From an uncultured Caryophanales bacterium (GTDB taxonomy: Bacteria; Bacillota_I; Bacilli_A; Acholeplasmatales; Anaeroplasmataceae): a stretch of 12,488 bases of DNA. Made by a program: the position numbers and the translations under genes. Shown piece by piece: positions 12,439-12,488 of this stretch. The notes below the pieces were generated by a model. It saw only the letters and a program-made list of their open reading frames with translations, was not told the origin of the DNA and made no database searches. The stretch covers positions 1 to 12,488 of the forward strand of contig CAKZZJ010000068.1 of the NCBI GenBank assembly GCA_937885165.1, read 5' to 3'. The first letter of the stretch is position 1, and each line of letters begins with the position of its first letter.

Positions 12439-12488
12439 AGATCGGAAGAGCACACGTCTGAACTCCAGTCACATCACGATCTCGTATG
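12439..12488 (+). other. Illumina TruSeq adapter sequence (index ATCACG)
   Basis: The last 50 bases start AGATCGGAAGAGCACACGTC and match the TruSeq indexed adapter, including the six-base index ATCACG (index 1) at 12473-12478 and the following ATCTCGTATG. This is untrimmed synthetic sequence, not genomic DNA. Confidence 0.99.

Overview
This window does not read as one genome. It looks like a metagenomic Illumina contig made of pieces from at least three organisms, probably from a rumen or similar gut sample. The left edge carries a eukaryotic telomere-like repeat (CCCCAAT, bases 1-31). The right edge is 50 bases of Illumina TruSeq adapter with an ATCACG index (12439-12488). Between them the gene style changes abruptly twice, near 4100 and near 4595.

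Bases 1-~4100 look like the end of a ciliate macronuclear chromosome: telomere, a very AT-rich spacer, then one long minus-strand gene for a large membrane protein rich in Asn, Lys and Ile. Its reading frame has no stop for about 1,300 codons and is cut at its 5' end by the first junction. Glutamine is encoded without TAA or TAG, which fits a litostome (rumen entodiniomorph) ciliate better than Tetrahymena or Oxytricha. Bases ~4100-4595 are bacterial, probably Bacteroidota: a threonine-operon leader peptide with a T-I-I-I-T-I-T run, an attenuator-like hairpin, and the first 80 codons of aspartate kinase (thrA-type).

Bases ~4595-7560 come from a low-GC bacterium with Shine-Dalgarno signals (Bacillota-like). 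On the minus strand they hold a small XRE regulator, hsdM of a type I restriction-modification system, and DNA-specificity (hsdS) sequences. Between hsdM and a truncated hsdS lie two back-to-back half-size hsdS reading frames, flanked by a perfect 26-bp inverted repeat at 4820-4845 and 5770-5795. This is the most interesting biology here. It looks like an invertible cassette that decides which half-specificity subunit is read in the hsdM-hsdS direction. No recombinase and no hsdR are in the window.

Bases ~7560-8010 contain no convincing gene, but hold five direct repeats of TGCAACCCCCT spaced 31-32 bp, which may be transposase or replication-protein binding sites. Bases 8014-12438 are an ordinary low-GC Bacillota-like segment, all minus strand: yebC, formate-tetrahydrofolate ligase (fhs), an HPr-kinase/PEPCK-like P-loop protein of unknown role, and tRNA-Gly(CCC) with its own promoter and terminator. 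The type I system and this last block may share a host, but the repeat region between them could hide another junction.
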